In this document: piece by piece, positions 9,201 through 17,310 of the stretch
Layout of the letters: each line of letters begins with the position of its first letter
How positions within the stretch are numbered: position 1 is the first letter of the stretch
Origin: JAJVID01 sp050247435
GTDB lineage: Bacteria; Acidobacteriota; Blastocatellia; RBC074
DNA length: 64,000 bases
Direction: 5' to 3'
Assembly (NCBI GenBank): GCA_050247435.1
Contig: JBFWUF010000014.1
Location: 62,001-126,000, forward strand
The notes under the pieces: model-generated
What the model was told of the DNA's origin: nothing
Seen by the model: the letters and a program-made list of their open reading frames with translations, nothing else
Database searches by the model: none
Made by a program: the position numbers and the translations under genes

Positions 9201-9451
9201 CCGGAATGCGAAACTTCCAGACGGTAAGCGTCGGGGCGAACCAGCGTAAAGATGTAATCGCCGCGCGAATCGCTCGTGGCGGTTCTGGTTTCGTTCGTCT
9301 CTTCCTGAACCAGTTTCACCTGCGCTCCGGCGATTGACGCGCCCTGCGGATCGGTGACGCGCCCGCGAACCGAGCCTCGGTAATTTTGAGCGAACGCTGT
9401 GAATGAAAAGCAAAGAACGGCTAGAAAAAATCCTGAAATGAATTTGGCCTT
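6230..9451 (-). CDS. TonB-dependent receptor-like protein with carboxypeptidase-regulatory domain (Oar-type)
   Basis: About 1073 residues. An N-terminal signal peptide (KFISGFFLAVLCFSFTAFAQ) is followed by a carboxypeptidase-regulatory-like Ig fold (RGRVTDPQGASIAGAQVKLV to about residue 95), a plug-like region (LPLDGRNFLELSLLAPG, FSLNGSREDANNFLLDGV) and a long beta-barrel ending LYSADSPRRVQFGLKLLF with a terminal aromatic. This architecture is typical of the large receptor families of Acidobacteria and of myxobacterial Oar. The GTG at 9451 is preferred because AGAGG precedes it and the signal peptide follows directly. The upstream ATG at 9517 would add 22 non-signal residues. Substrate unknown. 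Confidence 0.9.
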   Translation of the reverse strand, partial: KAKFISGFFLAVLCFSFTAFAQNYRGSVRGRVTDPQGASIAGAQVKLVQEETNETRTATSDSRGDYIFTLVRPDAYRLEVSHSGFQKSADKFIVRVNQEARLDVTLYVAGASVDPIVIADAASPLKLDNAALGVNIDNRQVTGLPLDGRNFLELSLLAPGAAPAAQGSAGSVRGDFAFSLNGSREDANNFLLDGVYNVDPKLNTFGVKPPVDAIQEFEVLASAYDASFGRSAGAQVNVVLKSGSNRLHGTAYEFLRNQVFDARNYFAPADQPDPKYRRNQFGFSLGGPIVKDKTFFFGDYEGARLREGITRLANVPTAQERVGDFSQLPPSQQPLVPGTNFPFPGGQIPQQALNPIGLKIAALYPLPNRNVPGQNYAASPVQRDRNDLFDVRIDHSFSAASQFAARYSFSDRNLFEPYSGVTQVLVPGYGNSVLRRGQNLMLSETQVFSPRLINDARVAFSRVGNQVLTENPGVSVNQQVGLPELSNNPRDFGLSFIRVTGFSPLGHEYNNPQDSATNVFQFLDTATYSRGAHLLKFGGDFRYTQQNAFRDVQSRGLFIFPGQVAFTLPDGTPTVFPFITGNPLANLLMGLPLVTGGARLDNQQHLRTESYNLFVNDSFRITPRLTLSAGLRYEYNSPPVDTKDRANIYDPATGKLVQVGTGGIPRGGYEADKNNFAPRVGLAWSLGKDSATVVRAGYGVYYDQSPLAPGEGLFFNAPYFDFRFYYQSQQAPLTVYNPFPFNTPSQSPPSAFAYDRNLRTSYTQHWNLSVQRQLGGNTVAELAYVGSKGTKLLASRDINQPAARPQQPNLPRNPLFGEITQQESSAGSNYHSFQARIQQRLAFGLSLLGAYTWGKSIDNASGIFSSSGDPNYPQNSYDLRAERGRSGFDVRHRFSLSYSYDLPFGKGKSMLANAGWATALVSGWQTYGVVTLQTGRPFTVALLPEFDNSNTGISNLGFLGNDRPNLVGPAKLQNPAPERWFNTAAFAIPRFGSFGNSGRNIIDGPGYQNVNFSVVKNTAIKEAATIQFRAEFFNLFNHPNFGLPDNFVGSPSFGRLYSADSPRRVQFGLKLLF

Positions 9452-9755
9452 CACGTTGCAACCTCTTTTTTGTTTTTGATTTTCGGACACGGGTTTGAGA
9501 TTCAGCCTAACGAACACGCTCCCGCAAAAGTTTCGGTCAATATTTTGGATTCCGATCCACGACCAATTGCTTGTACGCGGCTTCGTTGCGGATGGATGCG
9601 AAATCCGCGTTTCGGTGGTTTATGAGCGCGAGAGTTTCACACCGGCGGCGGCCACATTGCAAGCCGCATGAAAAAGCAGTACCCTGCGCCCTGTTTCAAA
9701 CCCGACATTTTCGTCAGCATCTTTCCAACAACTTTTATATTTTGGAGGCGAATCC
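9452..9755. other. Divergent promoter region
   Basis: Gap between the leftward receptor gene and the rightward methyltransferase gene. It must hold promoters for both. I see no strong -35/-10 pair, palindrome or repeat, and only T-rich DNA next to the receptor start. Confidence 0.4.
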
Positions 9756-10781
9756 ATGTCCGCACAATCATCCACACCATCACCCGAACATTTCTTCCGA
9801 AGCATCAATGCATTTCATGTTACGCAGTCGCTCAAGGCCGCGATTGAATTGGATATCTTCACGGCGATAGCCGAGGGCGCGACGACGCCGAAAGCTCTGG
9901 CCGAAAAGCGCCAGGCGTCGGAGCGCGGGATGCGCATCCTGTGCGATTTCCTGACTATCACGGGCTTCCTGACGAAGGCGGGCAGCAGTTACAGTTTGAC
10001 GCCTGATTCGGCGATGTTTCTGGATCGGCGTCTGCCGTCTTACGTCGGCGTCGCGGCTGAGTTTCTGCTTTCGCCGACTTTGTCTTCGGGATTCGACGAC
10101 GTGGCCGCCGCCGTGCGAAAAGGCGGAACGGTGATCAGCGAAGAAGGCACGATGTCGCCCGACAACCCGATCTGGGTGAAGTTCGCCCGCGCGATGCAGC
10201 CGCTGGCCTTCGGGATGGCGCAGGCGCTCACAGGCCCGATCAAACTCGACCCGAACAAGAAAACGAAAGTGTTGGACATCGCGGCCAGCCACGGGCTTTA
10301 CGGCCTGATGTTCGCTCAGCAATATCCAAACCTGGAGGTCGTCGCGGTTGATTGGGCGAATGTTTTGGAAGTCGGCAAAGAAAACGCCGCGAAATTCGGC
10401 GCGAGCGACCGCTGGCGAACGTTGCCCGGCAGCGCCTTCGACGTTGATTTCGGCGCCAATCCTGATGGCTATGACCTTGCGCTGATCCCGAACTTCTTCC
10501 ACCACTTCGATCCGCCGACCAACGAGAAGCTGATGCGGAAGATTCACGCGGCGCTCGGCCCCGGCGGACGCGCGGTCACGGTCGAATTCGTCCCGAACGA
10601 AGCGCGTACCGAGCCGCCGCAGTCGGTCACGTTCGCAATGGTCATGCTGGCTTCAACGGCCAATGGCGATGCTTACACCTTTGCTGAGTACGAAAAGATG
10701 TTCGCCAACGCGGGATTTTCGCGCAGCGAGATGCTACAGCTTCCGGTGGCGTTCGAGCAGGTGATCGTTTCTTACAAGTAG
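9756..10781 (+). CDS. SAM-dependent O-methyltransferase family protein
   Basis: 341 residues. Residues 10-95 form the winged-helix dimerisation domain usual in small-molecule O-methyltransferases (FHVTQSLKAAIELDIFTAIAEGATTPK). The class I SAM-binding motif is VLDIAASHGLYGLMFA near residue 170, followed by the acidic loop VVAVDWANVLEV and LIPNFFHHFDPP. Closest in general plan to hydroxyneurosporene/acetylserotonin-type enzymes. TTTTGGAGG precedes the ATG. The stop is only 2 bp from the stop of the convergent histidine kinase gene, so transcripts must overlap. Confidence 0.88.
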   Translation: MSAQSSTPSPEHFFRSINAFHVTQSLKAAIELDIFTAIAEGATTPKALAEKRQASERGMRILCDFLTITGFLTKAGSSYSLTPDSAMFLDRRLPSYVGVAAEFLLSPTLSSGFDDVAAAVRKGGTVISEEGTMSPDNPIWVKFARAMQPLAFGMAQALTGPIKLDPNKKTKVLDIAASHGLYGLMFAQQYPNLEVVAVDWANVLEVGKENAAKFGASDRWRTLPGSAFDVDFGANPDGYDLALIPNFFHHFDPPTNEKLMRKIHAALGPGGRAVTVEFVPNEARTEPPQSVTFAMVMLASTANGDAYTFAEYEKMFANAGFSRSEMLQLPVAFEQVIVSYK

Positions 10782-10783
10782 AG

Positions 10784-13621
10784 CTATTCTTTCCGCCCCC
10801 GCTCCCAGATGCGCCTGTTCGTCAGGCTGGCGATGACGACCGCCAGTTCAGCCGGTTCAACCGGCTTGGCAAGGTGCATGTGAAAGCCCACCTGAAGCGC
10901 GCGCAACCGGTCTTCGCTCCGCCCGAAGGCCGTCAGCGCAATGGCCGGAATCTGATCCGCCGCGACGTCCTGCATGGTTTCCAGCGCGCGCACGTTCTTG
11001 AGCACTGTGTAGCCATCCTCGACAGGCATGGCTATGTCCAGAATCAGCGCATCGGGCCGTCTGCCGCCTGGCGGATTGGAGAGTGACGCCAGCGCCTCCG
11101 CGCCCGACGATACGGCTGTCACCTGCGCGCCATACTCGCTGAGCGCCTGAATCAGCAGCGTTCGCGCATCCTCCTGGTCATCCACCACGAGCACGCTCAC
11201 GCCTTCAAGCGACAGGGCCTGGTCCAGTTTGATGGCGTCTTCCGTCCGCACCTCGCCTCTCACAACCGCGGGAGGCGGCGCGATGAATTCGGGCTGCCTC
11301 CGCGGCAGCGTGACGGTGAACGTGGCGCCTCGCCCCAGGCCCTCGCTCGCCGCGGTGATCGTCCCGCCGTGCAATTCAACCAGATGTTTAACGAGCGACA
11401 ACCCCAGTCCCAGACCGCCGACGCGCCGCGCGCTCGATGAGTCAGCCTGCCGGAAGCGGTCAAAGACAAGCGGCAGAAACTCCGGCTCGATGCCCTTGCC
11501 AGTATCGCTGACCGTGATACGAACGTTGTCGGCGTCGCTCTCCATTCGCAACTCGACCCGCCCGCCTTCGGGTGTGAACTTGACGGCGTTCGTGAGCAGG
11601 TTCCACACGACCTGCTGCAAGCGCGTCGAGTCGCCGAGCGTCTCTTCGGGCGCCGGGCCAAAATTGGCGACGACCATGATGCTCTTCGCCTCAGCCGCCG
11701 CGCGCACAGTGTCCAGCGCCGCTTCGAGCGCGGGCACGAGATCAATCGGCCCTGGCTCGATCCGCAGCTTGCCAGTGACGATGCGCGCTGAATCGAGCAG
11801 ATCTTCGATAATTTGAAGCTGCGCCTTCGCGCTGCGCTCGACGATAGCGGTGACGTTGTTGATGGCGTCTCTGTCCACCGGGCCAGTGCGCAGCATCCGC
11901 GTGTAGCCGAGGATGGCGTTCAACGGCGAGCGCAATTCATGCGAAACCAGCGCCAGGAATTCGTCCTTTGAGCGGTTGGCGGCTTCGGCGGCAGCCCGCG
12001 CGGTCTGCTCCATCGCCAACTGTTCGCGCTCCGCCTCGGCTTTCTTGCGCTCGGTGATGTCTCGGTGGATGACGGTGTAAAGCTTCCGGCCTCCGACTTC
12101 GATGGATGAGATCGAAGCCTCGATCGGAAACTCCGTGCCGTCAGCGCGCAACGCAATGAGCGCGCTAATTCCCATTGCGCGGCTTGCCCCGCCGGTCTCT
12201 CCGTAGCGGCGGACGTGTTCGGCGTCCGCGATGCGGAAGTGTTCCGGGATGAAGCGGCTGATAGACTGCTCCAGCGCTTCGACAGCCGGACAACCGAACA
12301 TCCGCTCCGCCGCTTCATTGAAAAGGACGATGCGCTTGTCTTCATCCACGGTGATGATCGCGTCCATCGCTGAAGAGACAATACCCGCAAGCCTCTCCTT
12401 GCTTTCGCGCAGCGCTTCTTCGGCCCGCGCCAGATCGTCAATATCCGTGAGCGAGCCTGCCCAGCGAACGACCCGGCCCTCCGCGTCGCGGCCTGGCTGC
12501 GCGCGGTTCAGGAACCATCGGTAACTTCCATCCGCCGCCCGTATACGGCACTTGCGTTCGAAGGGCATGCCAGATTGCACGGCGGCGTTCCATTCAGCCA
12601 TTACGTCCTCGGCGTCGTCCGGATGATAGGCTCGGATAAAGCCCGCCCCGGCGGTTTCTTCCGCCGTCATACCCGTGTAGGTAAGCCACTGATCGCTGAT
12701 GAAAATGTTGTTCCCGTCCTTATCCGCCTCGAATGTGAGGCTCGGAACCGCCGAGATCATCGTGCGGAAACGCAGTTCGCTCTCGCGCAACGACTCCTCG
12801 GCTCGTTTCTGCTCGGTGATGTCGCGGGTTCCCACCACGGCCAGGATTTGATTTCCCTGCTCGTCGCGTACCGGTTCTCCGCTGAAACTAAAGAACCACT
12901 CTTGCCCGGTATCCCGCCGGCGCGCGCGCAATTCCCAATTCGTGATTGATTCGCCCTTGAGGACATTGTTGATCGGCCATTCCTCGAACGGCAGCGGCTT
13001 CCCATCCGGGTATCTGAGTTCATATAGGTCTTGAAAGAAAGCGATATTTCGTTTCATCGCTTCGGCAGAGGGGAACCCATTTATGCGCGCCTCCGCTTCG
13101 TTGACCAGGAGAAAGGCTCCCTCCATATCGGTAACAACAATGCCGTCCTGAATCGCCTGGAAGGTGGATTCCAATTGCGTCTGATAGCGGCTGGCCGCTA
13201 TCGCCTCGGCTACCCTCCGTTCCGTTCGCTTCAATCGGTCGTGGAAAAGGCTGAAGACGACGCCCGTTCCCAGAAACGTCAGCGCAGCCACAATCTCCCT
13301 GACGTTCCGCTCAGTGAAGGAGAGTTCCGGCGCCAGGAAGAAATACCAGGTGAGCAGCGTGGCGACGACCGTGGCGAGGATCCCAACCCGCCGCCCGCCG
13401 ATCCAGGCGCTAAAGAACACGGCCGGACTGAAGAGAAACCACGCATAGGGCTGAATGATCGGCCATATCATCAATTGCACGAGGAAGGCGACTAGCACCG
13501 GAGCCAGGGCCAGGATCGTACGATTCAGACTTAACCCCGCGCCAACGTCGGTTCCGCCAGGCGTAGACTGGTCATCGCCAAGCAAGACAGTAGAAAAATT
13601 TGTTCCAATTGCCTTAGGCAT
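10784..13621 (-). CDS. Hybrid sensor histidine kinase with three PAS domains and C-terminal receiver
   Basis: 945 residues. Order: four hydrophobic segments of a DUF4118/KdpD-like membrane region (about 30-130), PAS-1 near 150-270, PAS/PAC-2 near 280-400 (EADKDGNNIFISDQWLTYTG), PAS-3 near 405-525, HisKA with phospho-acceptor His in FLALVSHELRSPLNAIL, HATPase with N-box WNLLTNAVKF and G-boxes DTGKGI and GGLGLGLSL, then REC (SVLVVDDQEDAR, phospho-Asp in ALILDIAMP, Lys in HLAKPVEP). Membrane-associated signalling protein, and the ligand is unknown. No separate response regulator is adjacent, so output probably passes through the fused receiver to a distant partner. Confidence 0.93.
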   Translation of the reverse strand: MPKAIGTNFSTVLLGDDQSTPGGTDVGAGLSLNRTILALAPVLVAFLVQLMIWPIIQPYAWFLFSPAVFFSAWIGGRRVGILATVVATLLTWYFFLAPELSFTERNVREIVAALTFLGTGVVFSLFHDRLKRTERRVAEAIAASRYQTQLESTFQAIQDGIVVTDMEGAFLLVNEAEARINGFPSAEAMKRNIAFFQDLYELRYPDGKPLPFEEWPINNVLKGESITNWELRARRRDTGQEWFFSFSGEPVRDEQGNQILAVVGTRDITEQKRAEESLRESELRFRTMISAVPSLTFEADKDGNNIFISDQWLTYTGMTAEETAGAGFIRAYHPDDAEDVMAEWNAAVQSGMPFERKCRIRAADGSYRWFLNRAQPGRDAEGRVVRWAGSLTDIDDLARAEEALRESKERLAGIVSSAMDAIITVDEDKRIVLFNEAAERMFGCPAVEALEQSISRFIPEHFRIADAEHVRRYGETGGASRAMGISALIALRADGTEFPIEASISSIEVGGRKLYTVIHRDITERKKAEAEREQLAMEQTARAAAEAANRSKDEFLALVSHELRSPLNAILGYTRMLRTGPVDRDAINNVTAIVERSAKAQLQIIEDLLDSARIVTGKLRIEPGPIDLVPALEAALDTVRAAAEAKSIMVVANFGPAPEETLGDSTRLQQVVWNLLTNAVKFTPEGGRVELRMESDADNVRITVSDTGKGIEPEFLPLVFDRFRQADSSSARRVGGLGLGLSLVKHLVELHGGTITAASEGLGRGATFTVTLPRRQPEFIAPPPAVVRGEVRTEDAIKLDQALSLEGVSVLVVDDQEDARTLLIQALSEYGAQVTAVSSGAEALASLSNPPGGRRPDALILDIAMPVEDGYTVLKNVRALETMQDVAADQIPAIALTAFGRSEDRLRALQVGFHMHLAKPVEPAELAVVIASLTNRRIWERGRKE

Positions 13622-13916
13622 AGACGCTATTTATAAATTTCTCAACCGCTCCCAGAGAATGGTTGGCAAAGATTCCCCCGCAAGATAAGAGCAAGACTCA
13701 TACCCGAACGCAAGAAGTTTTGAAGTTCCAACCTGTGGATCAAAGCCATGGGAGAGTAGCTGTTATACGTTTTTACTGAATGGATTCTCTTCGGCGTGAG
13801 GCGCCGAATTTGGCTCGAATGAGGAATGTACAGGACAACACGATTCCATTACTGTCGAGGCATGATTCATCTGACCCGTAGCCATTCGCGCGGCGTTAAT
13901 TTGGCAAAATTTCACT
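13622..13916. other. Intergenic region, nothing recognised
   Basis: 295 bp between the beta-CASP gene stop and the histidine kinase start, both leftward. It should contain the kinase promoter. No gene, repeat or clear hairpin seen. Confidence 0.4.
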
Positions 13917-16571
13917 TCACACAACCACTTCCAAACGAAAGCCTGTCATTTCATCATACCGTTCACGGACTTCAACCAGTTCTTCCGGCGAAGGCACCGT
14001 AGTGACTTTCACACGAACCATGCCTTGATCCTGATGCAGCCCTGGCTGTTTCATCAGCCGCCACTCTTTCGGGATGAGCTTCTTCGCAATCTCCACGAGG
14101 TCAAACGTGTTCACGTGCGGGCGGATGCGCAGCCGATGCCCAGTTGCGTCGGCCATCGCCTGCATCGTGCGGTTCTGCCGCAATCCCAATTCGGGAGTGA
14201 GGAAAGCCAGTTCGAGGTAATCGCCGGCTTCATCCGTTTTCAATTTCACGCGAGAAGGCCGCCACGTTTCGGGCGCGAGGCTGAAGGCTTCTTCAATCTC
14301 CGCCGTCGCGGCCTTTTCGCTGAGCGGACGGCCAGCGGTCACCGGGCGGAATTCAAGCTTTGATTCTTCGATGACTCTGGCCTGCGCGGCTTGCGGCGCG
14401 GGGGTTGGCGCAGAGGATTCGGCGACAGGAGGGTGGGCGGTTGCGCCTTGCGGCGTCTGCAAACGCAGCCGCCATCCGGTGCGCTCGTGAAACGCCGTCA
14501 TCGCGGCGTTGGCGATTGATTCGTCCAGCAATGCATCCAGCTTCACCGCCACTTCTTTCGTTTCCAGATGGATCGCGGGAGCGCGCAACATCGGCAAATC
14601 AGACGGCAAACATTCCAGCGCGACTTCGGCCAGACGACCTTGATGCGGTTTGTCGTTGATCGCGTATGTCCAGCCCGTGCCCGCGACAATCTCTTCGCAT
14701 CGCTCGACGTATCGCTCTCGCGCAACGTCGGGGAAATCGAACGACAATCGCAGCATGTGCGTGGCGATGTCGTAGCCTTTGTGATACAGCCCGGTTTCGG
14801 CGGGCAGCAGATTTTCAACGCGCGACAAAACCTCCTGCGGCGTGGCGAAGACGATTCTTTCCGACGATTCCTCTTTCTCTTCCGGCTGGAGCAATCGGTA
14901 ACGATGCGGGCGCGCTTTGGGACGGCGGAAATCCTCGCTGTCGTCGAGCAATCGGATCAACTCGCCATAATGCTCCTCGTCCCATCCCTGCTCGCCGTAC
15001 CAGAGGTCGAGCAGTTCGGTCTCGCTGAACAACTTCCCTTCCTCGCCGCGTTCGCGCAGAAGCCCGGCCAACCGCAGCAATCCCGAAGCGTCAAGAACTT
15101 CGCCCGCGCCGATTGCGGATTGCGGCCCACTTGCGGAGAGGCCGATTGCGGATTCGGGTTGGGCCACGCGCCGCGCCGCGCCAAAGCTCAAGGTGTCACC
15201 GGTGCGCGGCAAATGGATTGCGCGGTAACGCGAGCCTTGCCGCCGCAACAGATCACGCAGTGATTCGCGCGACTGGCCTTCGCCGTGAACCAGCACGACC
15301 TCGCGCGGGTTGATGGCTTCGATCAAGCCTGAGATTTCGTTGCAGTCGGCGTGGGCTGAGAGCGCGTATTTTTCGACGCCGCATTTGACTTCGAGCGTTC
15401 GTCCAGCGACGGTCACTTCGCGCGTTTCAGCTTCGGCCAACGCCAGCAACTGCCGACCCGGCGATTCTTCGTCCTGATAACCGGTGATCGCGATGCCGTT
15501 GCGTTCGTCGTTGACCAGATGCTGGGCGTAAAACGCGCTCGCGCCGCCGGTCAGCATTCCCGAACTGGCGATGATCACGCACGGGTCGCCGGACAAAACT
15601 TTTTCGCGTTCGGCGGGCGACGCGACCTGTCGAATTTCGTCAACGATGTTGAAGAACGGGTTGCCGTGCTTTTCGATCAAGCGGCGCGCGTACGGCGTCT
15701 GATGCGCGGGATATTGCGAATAAACGCCGCAAACAGTTTTGACCATCCCATCAATCCAGACCGGAAAGCTGGCCAGCTTTTTTGATCGAAACTGTTTCAG
15801 CAACATCAACGCGACTTCCTGCGCACGGCCAACGGCGAAGGCTGGGATCAACAGCTTGCCGCGCTGTTCGATCACGCCCGCGACCGTCTCGACAAGGCGC
15901 TGCTCTTCCAATTCGCGCGGCGAATGCATCCGGTCGCCGTAAGTTGATTCGATCACCAGCACGTCGGGCCGAAACGCGGCGGGCGGCAGCATCCCCGGCA
16001 CGGTCAATTGATCGGCGACCGCGATGTCGCCCGAAAACAAGACTCTGATCGAACGCCCCTGCTCGACGCCTTCAACGCCGATTGATGACGCGCCCAAAAT
16101 GTGCCCGGCGGGAAACCACGTCGCGGTCACTCCGCTGCGCCCAATCTCCATCGGCGAACCGAACGGCGTGGGGATCATTTTTTCAAGCAGGCTTTCGACC
16201 GCAGGCGGGGAATAAAGCGGCAATTCCTGTTCGCTCTCCGCGCGTGCCCGCATAATGTTGATCGAATCGCGCAGCAGGACTTCGACAAGCCCGCGCGTCG
16301 GAGCGGTGGCGTAAACCGGCACGCCGGGAAAATGCTGATGCAGCACGGGCAGCGCGCCGCTGTGATCCATATGCGCGTGCGTCAACAACACGGCGTCGAG
16401 TTGTCCGGCGTGAGTTTGCCTGCTTGTCTGATTGATGGCGGCGAGGTCGGGCAACCGATGCTCGCCGCTCATTCGGATGCCGCAATCAATCAGAATGCGG
16501 GCGGAGCCGATTTCAACGATTGCGCTGCTCGCGCCGATTTCGTTGCCGCCGCCTAGAAACGTGATGTTCAT
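13917..16571 (-). CDS. Metallo-beta-lactamase / beta-CASP RNase-like protein with long C-terminal extension
   Basis: 884 residues from the ATG at 16571, one base after the stop of the upstream MazF gene. Residues 1-450 show all MBL/beta-CASP motifs: LTHAHMDHSGALP (zinc site), GHILGASS, FSGDI, ESTYGDR, LIPAFAVGRAQE, IIASSGMLTGG, YALSAHADC and VLVHGE. These are the signatures of RNA endo/exonucleases of the CPSF73/RNase J class. After about residue 460 come some 420 residues with no domain I recognise, including a helical block and an acidic C-terminal half. Typical family members end near 450-560 residues, so this extension is unusual. The RNA target is unknown. Confidence 0.88.
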   Translation of the reverse strand: MNITFLGGGNEIGASSAIVEIGSARILIDCGIRMSGEHRLPDLAAINQTSRQTHAGQLDAVLLTHAHMDHSGALPVLHQHFPGVPVYATAPTRGLVEVLLRDSINIMRARAESEQELPLYSPPAVESLLEKMIPTPFGSPMEIGRSGVTATWFPAGHILGASSIGVEGVEQGRSIRVLFSGDIAVADQLTVPGMLPPAAFRPDVLVIESTYGDRMHSPRELEEQRLVETVAGVIEQRGKLLIPAFAVGRAQEVALMLLKQFRSKKLASFPVWIDGMVKTVCGVYSQYPAHQTPYARRLIEKHGNPFFNIVDEIRQVASPAEREKVLSGDPCVIIASSGMLTGGASAFYAQHLVNDERNGIAITGYQDEESPGRQLLALAEAETREVTVAGRTLEVKCGVEKYALSAHADCNEISGLIEAINPREVVLVHGEGQSRESLRDLLRRQGSRYRAIHLPRTGDTLSFGAARRVAQPESAIGLSASGPQSAIGAGEVLDASGLLRLAGLLRERGEEGKLFSETELLDLWYGEQGWDEEHYGELIRLLDDSEDFRRPKARPHRYRLLQPEEKEESSERIVFATPQEVLSRVENLLPAETGLYHKGYDIATHMLRLSFDFPDVARERYVERCEEIVAGTGWTYAINDKPHQGRLAEVALECLPSDLPMLRAPAIHLETKEVAVKLDALLDESIANAAMTAFHERTGWRLRLQTPQGATAHPPVAESSAPTPAPQAAQARVIEESKLEFRPVTAGRPLSEKAATAEIEEAFSLAPETWRPSRVKLKTDEAGDYLELAFLTPELGLRQNRTMQAMADATGHRLRIRPHVNTFDLVEIAKKLIPKEWRLMKQPGLHQDQGMVRVKVTTVPSPEELVEVRERYDEMTGFRLEVVV

Positions 16572-16572
16572 A

Positions 16573-16926
16573 CTATCTGCTGATGCCAAGCTGAAAGCAT
16601 AGCGAGGTGAGAATTTCTTGCTGGAGCGCGGCGTCGTCGAGCTTTCCGTACAACCGAGTCAGCCGCTGTTTGTCGAGTGTTCTGATTTGATAACACAGAA
16701 CCAGCGAATCAGCCGTCAAGCCAGCCGCGCCGCTTGGCAGAAATGTCTCGTTCGGATAGATGCGTCTGCCGGGTTTGCGCGATGTGATTGGCAAGACATT
16801 TACTACCGGCAGAATATCGTTGAGCGCCGTTTCGCTGATGACAAGCGCCGGACGCGTTTTGCCTTGTTCGGAGCCGACCACAGGATCAAGGCTGGCTTGC
16901 CATATGCTCCATCGTTCGACGCTCAT
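16573..16926 (-). CDS. MazF/PemK-type endoribonuclease toxin, second module
   Basis: 117 residues: VERWSIWQASLDPVVGSEQGKTRPALVIS with the G-x-x-x-x-K-x-R-P-x-L-V-I-S core, VNVLPITSRKPGR, then ADSLVLCYQIRTLDKQRLTRLYGKL, all characteristic of MazF. It overlaps its antitoxin gene by 4 nt and ends 1 nt before the ATG of the beta-CASP gene, making a three-gene transcription unit in which two successive products act on RNA. Confidence 0.9.
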   Translation of the reverse strand: MSVERWSIWQASLDPVVGSEQGKTRPALVISETALNDILPVVNVLPITSRKPGRRIYPNETFLPSGAAGLTADSLVLCYQIRTLDKQRLTRLYGKLDDAALQQEILTSLCFQLGISR

Positions 16927-17213
16927 TCCGCGCTCCCTTCAGCGTCAACGTGTTGGAAGTCTTCCGCAATTTCCTCCAAGTCGGCCAGAAACAGCGGATC
17001 ATTCATTGCGTCCCGCATCGCCGCCAATTTGGCCGATGACGGCTCGACTTCCAAAGACATCGCCGCAATAGCCGAAAGAATTTCGTAAGGAGTGCGCTTC
17101 GCCTTCGGGGGCGAGACAAGAATGATTTCGACCTTCACGCCTTCAGCCAAATCCAGCGGACGCAGTGGACGCAGCACGCCCTGTTCGTAAATTGCTTCGA
17201 GTTGCGTGGTCAT
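16923..17213 (-). CDS. AF2212-like (DUF104) antitoxin
   Basis: 96 residues starting MTTQLEAIYEQGVLRPLRPLDLAEGVKVEIIL, which is the DUF104/AF2212 beta-strand signature (Y-E-x-G-V-L-x-P-L-x-P-L-x-L-x-E-G). Such proteins are antitoxins of PIN or MazF-type toxins. A strong GAAGGAGGG ribosome-binding site lies upstream. The C-terminal half (FLADLEEIAEDFQHVDAE) is acidic and probably toxin-binding. Confidence 0.88.
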   Translation of the reverse strand: MTTQLEAIYEQGVLRPLRPLDLAEGVKVEIILVSPPKAKRTPYEILSAIAAMSLEVEPSSAKLAAMRDAMNDPLFLADLEEIAEDFQHVDAEGSAE

Positions 17214-17310
17214 TTGATAACCCTCCTTCAGCAGATCAGGTATTTCGCCTCACAAGCAAAAGGGTAGAAGAAAAGGGCGCAAAGGGCAAAAGAGGAAAAT
17301 GGCAAAATGG

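Noticed and set aside
7214..9337. Long plus-strand frames opposite the TonB-type receptor (260 and 440 codons)
   Set aside because: Arg/Ala-rich antisense shadows of GC-rich coding DNA. No domain, signal or ribosome-binding site, and the minus-strand protein is clearly real.
9500..9520. CCTAAC motif as another attC core
   Set aside because: No partner GTTRRRY core or L-box pairing nearby. It lies in the leader of the receptor gene.
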